NCBI GenBank assembly: GCA_021613375.1
Contig: CM038710.1
Span: 30,865,136 to 30,929,135, forward strand
Reading direction: 5' to 3'
DNA from: Megaleporinus macrocephalus
Taxonomy: Eukaryota > Chordata > Actinopteri > Characiformes > Anostomidae
Length of the DNA stretch: 64,000 nt
This document shows, one piece after another, positions 58,638-64,000 of this stretch. The first letter of the stretch is position 1. Every line of letters begins with the position of its first letter. The notes beneath the pieces are model-generated. The model was not told where the DNA came from. It searched no databases and saw only the letters and a program-made list of their open reading frames with translations. The translations under genes were made by a program, and so were the position numbers.

Positions 58638-59821
58638 CTGGGGAGGCAAGGGCTCAACACTGACTCAATGTTTTCACTTTTGAGGTGGGTATGGAGGTGT
58701 TCGCTGGATAGATTTGCATTATGATTAAGACATTAACAGTTCCCATAATAGCCAAGAGATGGTGCGGATGACCCCTGTTTCCACAGCAGCGACCCCCTAC
58801 TGTCTGCGTCGCCAGCCAATTAGAGATCCAAATGATTGTCCAGGGCAGCCGCTGTTTACCTTGTTGCTTCTGAAACTTGCGCTTTCTTTTCTCCTCCTAA
58901 TAGTGGCAGGTTTCCTCTTCCTTCTGTCTTTTCCACCTCATTAAGCCCAAACAGTTACCTGCCTACAGAAAGCCATGTGGCAGGCTGCCTTAATGAAAAT
59001 AGGGGGGAGAGAGAGAGAGAAAAAAAATGGGGTGATTTGGCCACGCGTGTGAAGTGTTTGTGTTTGTGTTTGTGTGTGTTTGACGGTCTCCGCACCTCCC
59101 CTTCACTGAACTACTGATTTCCGCAGGTAATAGCATAGTGTCGACTTTTGCTCGAACGCCTTGGTAACAACCGTAGCTGGAATCCTTTCTGTCACTTCTA
59201 CTAGCTTTGTTTCCGCAGCCGTGCCCACAAATGGACTTGTGTTGGACAGCCCACATCCAGTTTCGAAGCATTACGCACATGCCAGCGTATGGCAGGAGTC
59301 TCTTATGTCACATCACTTATTGAGCATTGCCAAGCCAGGATCAGCTGAAATGGGCAGATATTACTTCCCCCCCATTGCCAAATTGCCTTATTGATGACAG
59401 TTACCACTGTTTGATGTTATTTGTCTAGGCGTCTAGGCAGAAAACCTGACGGCATGTGCAGATCTGAGCTTTCTTCTGCCTGAAGTAACAGTCAAATGGG
59501 TATTGATAAGATGAGGCAGTGGTCCGGGTAAAAACATGGCTTGGAGGGAATCCACAGTTACACCTCCTGAATGATCTCCAATGACAGAACAAAAAATGCT
59601 CACAGTTTTGAAGAGCTATAAGCAAAATTGCACTTTATTACATATTTCCCTTGCTGTATTTAATCCTTAGTACCCTGAGCTAATTTTGTATAATAATATT
59701 ATACACACAAGAACATAAACATAAAATGCTTTAAATATTATTATTTTAGTAGTATAAATGTAAATACACGTGTGGTTATTGTGTATTTTCTGTTCAGTTA
59801 AATTAAGCAATCTTGCATTTA
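58638..59821. other. Non-coding stretch with candidate regulatory islands
   Basis: 58740-58990 and 59110-59420 are complex, moderately GC-containing sequence separated by a short GA patch. No exon recognised. Confidence 0.35.
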
Positions 59822-60022
59822 ACAGTAAAAAGAGCTATTTATTAGGAACACCTAGTTTTATTTATACTTATTGGCCATTTTATTGTCAACTCATTGTCTG
59901 TTGTCCATTTCAAACAGATGAACTGCAGTCTGTAATCGTAGAACTACAAAATGCACCTATATGGTATGTGGAGTTGATAAAATAGACAATGAGTGTGGAT
60001 ACAAGAAGGTGAACCTAATCCA
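59822..60022. mobile_element. Internally deleted MITE with both ends
   Basis: The left end ATTAGGAACACCTAG and right end AGGTGAACCTAAT are inverted repeats. The right half (CTGTAATCGTAGAACTACAA, then TATATGGTATGTGGAGTTGA) is the same family as the MITE at 16492-17275, here without the palindromic centre. About 200 bp long. Confidence 0.65.
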
Positions 60023-60545
60023 CTAACTATATATTGGTAAATATAGTAAATATAGTAAGATAGGGTAAATATAGCTAAGGTGGAATATTAGGTAAGAGCT
60101 AAATTTGCAGGTTTTATGTGTCCTCTTGCAAATAGTATATATTTCAAAGTGTGAAAATCAGTATGTACCTTCAAAAACTGTCTGAAAGTACTAAAACACG
60201 TTTTCAGTGTATAAAGTTGTGTTTTGCTAGTGATGTACGGACCAGCATTTTGATTAAATTAATTTAAATTGCCAGTACCAAAATATTTGGTAAGGTTTTG
60301 GAAACGTTGTTGTATTGTTACTGCTAAAATTGAATGTTCAATGGTAGGATAGGGTTACGCAAAGAATTTATTTAAAAATCAGTTAAAAGAAATGTGTTTT
60401 CAACTCTGACTTAAAAGACCTCTGTTCTAAGTGGCTGCCATGTTTGCCCTTTTTATCAAAAGGCAAACAAGGCTGAAACACTCCTTATAACTTTGCTATG
60501 AGTGGCCAGAGCTTAACAGCTGTTGGCTGAATAGGACAATGTATA

Positions 60546-61522
60546 CAGTGCATCGGAAAAGTATTCACAGCGCTTCCCTTTTCCACATTTTGTTATGTTC
60601 CAAAATAGGTTACATTTATTTTTCCCTCAGAATTCTACACACAATACCCCCTAATAGCAAAGTGAAAAGGGTTTGTATGATTTTTTTGCAAATGTATTAA
60701 AAAATAAATAAATAAAAATAAAAAGTCACATGTTCACAGTTTTTGCTATGACACTCAAAATTTAGCTCAGGTGCTTCTGTTTCCACTGATCATCCTTCAG
60801 TTTCGATAACTTGATTGGAGTCCATCTGTGGTAAATCCAGTTGATTGGACATGATTTGGAAATGATTTTCTATAGTTGACAGTACATGTCAGAGCACAAA
60901 CTAAGCCATGAAGTCCAAGGAATTGTTTGTATACCTCCGAGACAGGATTGCATCGAGGCACAGATCTGAAGAAGTGTACAGAAACACTTCTGCAGCATTG
61001 AAGTTCCCAATAAGCACAGTGGCCTCCATCATCTGTAAATGGAAGAAGTATGGAATCACCAGGACTCTTCCTAGAGCTGGCTGCTTGGCCAATCTGAGTG
61101 ATCAGGGTAGAAGGGCCAGATGGAAGCCACTCCTTAATAAAAGGCACAAGACAGGCCGCTTGGAGTTTGCCATAAGGCACCTGAGGGACTCTCAGATCAT
61201 GAGAAACCATGAGAATAGCATCCCTACAGTGAAGCATGGTGGTGGCAGCATCATGCTGTGGGGTTGTTTTTGGCAGCAGGAACTGGGAGACTAGTCAGGC
61301 TAGAGAGAATATTAATGCAGTAATGTACAAAGACATACTGCTCCAGAGCGCTCCAGAAATCAGACTGGGGCAAAGATTCATCTTCCAACAGGACAACGAC
61401 TCTAAGCACACACCCAAACATAGATTTTTGAAGGATTTTTTTTTAAACCATATGGAATAAGACTGTAACATAACAAAATGTGGAAAAAGTGAAGCGCTGT
61501 GAATACTTTTCCAGATGCACTT
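60546..61522 (+). mobile_element. Internally deleted Tc1-like transposon (copy B)
   Basis: Same family as 28425-29828. Ends are CAGTGCATCGGAAAAGTATT and (inverted) ATACTTTTCCAGATGCACT, with TA at 60544-60545 and 61523-61524. Length is 977 bp against 1404 bp in copy A; the losses are inside the transposase gene. Confidence 0.9.
60908..61440 (+). pseudogene. Transposase remnant of Tc1 copy B
   Basis: The start ATG (60908, MKSKELFVYLRDRIASRHRS) and helix-turn-helix (STVASIICKWKKYGITRTLP) are intact. LSDQGRRA then joins directly to RWKPLLNKRHKTG, a deletion of roughly 45 codons. A second deletion removes the WSDET segment with the first catalytic Asp, joining SQIMRNHEN to SIPTVKHGGGSIMLWGCF. FQQDNDSKHT with the second Asp (61392) follows in another frame, and the Glu region is gone. 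The frame is open to 61294, but no catalytic protein is possible. Confidence 0.88.
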
Positions 61523-63146
61523 TATAATGTGTTGTTTTTTTGTGAGGTTTTATAAGCAGTGAACACAAAAGTTAGTTTTTAATATGTGTGCTGTATGAAC
61601 ATGCAAACTATTGCATGTTTGAAAGTTCAACAGTACTTATTTACAGCAAATTCCATGATGATAGTTTTGCATTGGAGTTACCCCTTTAATTACATTTGTA
61701 CAAACTTCATGTATAAATCAATTGGCACAGTGTTTTGAATGACTAATTACCTCAAATAAACTTGTTATGCCATATCTGACATTGAGGGGTTGTATTATTA
61801 TACATGAAAGTGAATCAGGCTTGTGCAGTTTTACTGCTTTTTAGCTACTATAGACTGCCCCTGAGATTTCAGCCGAAAAAGTAACAATAACAAAAAAATT
61901 ATTGTATTTGTAACAAACAGATTGTATGACGTTATTACACATTATTATGCTTGTACTATTATAGTGTCATAAAAGTGATATCAAGTAACACAATTCAGTA
62001 AAATGATTAATAGACAGAATTTGTGGGACAATTAACGCTCAGCTAAATTTCTATGACTATGAAAGACCACTATATCTGTCTTCCCGGCTTTAGTTTTTGT
62101 TTAGGTAAGCTAACTGCAATAAGCACTGCAGCTTATTACTGGTGGTAGGAACACATCTGCTAGTCAGACATTAAGCATGATCTCAGAAATGTCCTTCAGC
62201 ACAGTCCTCTGCTTTGTCAAAAAATTCTTGCCCCGTCCTTGGCCACAGATGTCCTTGTTCCTCTGGCTGATTTAGTGGAGATCAGCGGTAGTTGTACACT
62301 TACCACAGCTCGCTGCATGGCTTAGCCAGACGTGGGTATCAAAGGTGGGAAGCAAGCTGGATAAAGCCCCCTACTCTCATCACCCAAGCCCCCCTCCTCC
62401 CTCCAGCTCTGTCTTTGAACTGGTCTTCTGAAGACCCTCAAACGTTTTAATGAAGGGCGTAATAGGCAAAATGGTGAGTGCATGTAGGGTGGGAGCAAGC
62501 GCTAGTCGCTAATTAGCTGAGGAGGATCTGTGAAGGCCAGGCTCAAATTCACGCCGGTGGATTTGTGGAGTTTAACAGCGGTGCCATCAAGCAGGCCATT
62601 GAGCTCATTACTGACATTAGCTGCTAACCACAGCATGCTCATCGCACTCTCTGTAACATAGTGTTATATGGAATGGCCAATTATTAGGCCAGTGTAAGGC
62701 AGTGTTCTTGACTCTGTGTCATTTAGAGTTCACCTTGCCATGTGCTTAGCATGCAAGATGTTGCAATTTCACATCTTTTATAGGTCAGAGGAGCTTTTGC
62801 TGTATTCAGAATTAGCCACAAGGCTGAATCCAAGTGTCAGTCCTCCCAAGTCAGAACATTTCGGTTTTTATAGGGGACAAAGTGAAAATACAGCAGAAGT
62901 CTGGACAGCATTTTTACAACCCTCAACTTGTTTTCCTGTTGTGGGCAAAGAGACTTTTTATTATTAATTGACATTGTCTTTTATAGCTTATTTAGCTAAT
63001 CACCAGCAGTTGCCATTTACCTTGTGTGCAAATGTCATGTTAATGGACCAATGGAAATGCTCCAAAATAGCTTAAAAAACTGCTTCCATTGATTTTCATT
63101 GAGAGCAGAGTCAGTTTTTGTCCTCGACTGGAAATGTGGCATTTTA

Positions 63147-63148
<2 letters not shown>
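61523..63148. other. Non-coding stretch with a candidate regulatory island
   Basis: 62400-62620 is complex sequence (GCTAATTAGCTGAGGAGG and similar) without repeats and could be a regulatory element. No gene recognised. Confidence 0.35.

Positions 63149-63224
<76 letters not shown>
63149..63224. repeat. (AT)n microsatellite, 38 units
   Basis: An uninterrupted AT run of 76 bp, the longest pure dinucleotide repeat in the window. Confidence 0.97.
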
Positions 63225-63226
<2 letters not shown>

Positions 63227-63689
63227 AGCACATCACTAACCACATTAACTAACCTGTAGATTTTGTCATCATTCTTTGTTATATTCATCTGCTGATCTAC
63301 AGTACTGATCAAATACTGAGCGCTGTTTTCTCCAATTTCAAGAAAACTACAATAAAAAGTTATGTGTCATTGGGTAAGGGGTGTAAGACTCTATGATCCT
63401 ATAATATAAAAGTTTAAAGTCAGTTCCTTTAATATATCGTCTAGTTAGAGTACTCTAAATCTTTGGTCCTTCTGACTCATGTCATGGGAGGTTGTCTCAG
63501 TATGGCTGTATAGAATCAATACAAATTCATGAGATTCCAGGGTACGCATCTCTGGTTCCCTCCAGATTAATAATGCAGTCCAGAGATCATTGGATGTCAT
63601 GCTCTACTGGCTTGTGGAGATTGACTTAACTTGATGTTGACTTTTATATATATACAGTTTGTCCACCTCTGAGATTTTTACTTTTCTGC

Positions 63690-63830
63690 CACTTGTGATC
63701 TATTCAATTCTAAACACATTCTCTGATTTTAAGTTCTGGACTGTGGGGTGGTCAGGCCACTGTTCTGAGAACACCAGCACCTTTTTTGTTTGGAGGGTAC
63801 GTCTTGATCTTGTTTGTAGCTGTAGACAAA
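63690..63830 (-). mobile_element. Possible Tc1-like relic
   Basis: CTAAACACATTCTCTGATTT, GTTCTGGACTGTGGGGTGGT and CACTGTTCTGAGAACACCAG follow the phrase order of minus-strand Tc1 relics in fish. Too short to classify. Confidence 0.3.
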
Positions 63831-64000
63831 AAAAATGTTCATTGCTTCACTTGCATACACCTTCTTCCAAAGATCTCAGAATTAGATGTTTTAGTCTATA
63901 GATATATCTCAGATATCCAGTTTCGGTGTTAACGTTGAAATTTTCTTTTTTGTTTATTTCTTTTTATTAGTAATGACTTTTTTTTTTTAGACACCTAGGG

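Overview
This window is non-coding-dominated vertebrate DNA, most likely from a teleost fish. It holds many microsatellites, two long minisatellites and numerous decayed Tc1/mariner copies of families typical of fish. The palindromic MITE at 16492-17275 is of a kind I associate with characins and catfishes, so an otophysan is my best guess (inference, not tested). I see no bacterial or viral genes, no tRNA or rRNA gene and no CRISPR array.

Only one host coding exon can be supported: 27832-28048 on the + strand, 217 bp with clean AG/GT splice sites. Its 72 codons match the N-terminal-domain to catalytic-domain junction of AGBL4 (cytosolic carboxypeptidase 6, CCP6), a tubulin deglutamylase. The rest appears to be two very large agbl4 introns: at least 27.8 kb upstream of the exon and at least 35.9 kb downstream. 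Neighbouring agbl4 exons were looked for by eye and not found.

Layout: 1-1434, a 28-bp minisatellite cut by the window edge. 1435-27760, upstream intron with a palindromic MITE (5600-5780), old Tc1-like relics (3361-3500, 7370-7617, 11340-11700), a MITE interrupted by a SINE (16492-17275), a TTAA-flanked element with a short reading frame (18148-18677), opposed GA and CT tracts (20190-20354) and a repeat made of degenerate CAAGTC/GAGTC blocks (26862-27175). 27765-28206, polypyrimidine tract, agbl4 exon, donor and a (TAA)n tract. 28425-29828, nearly full-length but dead Tc1 element; further deleted Tc1 copies of different families lie at 31799-32796, 35841-36975, 53105-53690 and 60546-61522. 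35290-35472, a putative LTR end followed by a tRNA-Leu-type primer-binding site. 41321-42693, a 50-bp minisatellite with a 624-bp higher-order duplication. 45968-46186, a long inverted repeat. 51549-52062, second copy of the TTAA-flanked element in the opposite orientation. 57848-58637, MITE carrying a reverse-strand SINE. 59822-60022, internally deleted MITE with both ends. 63149-63224, long (TA)n.

Several stretches between repeats (for example 19540-20050, 44880-45240, 54050-54370, 57020-57290, 62400-62620) have balanced composition, no simple repeats and TAAT-type motifs. They are candidates for conserved intronic regulatory DNA, but conservation cannot be seen from one sequence. I found no convincing undescribed biological system; the most useful leads are the TTAA element family, the structure of the 50-bp array and two exon-like segments of unknown status.
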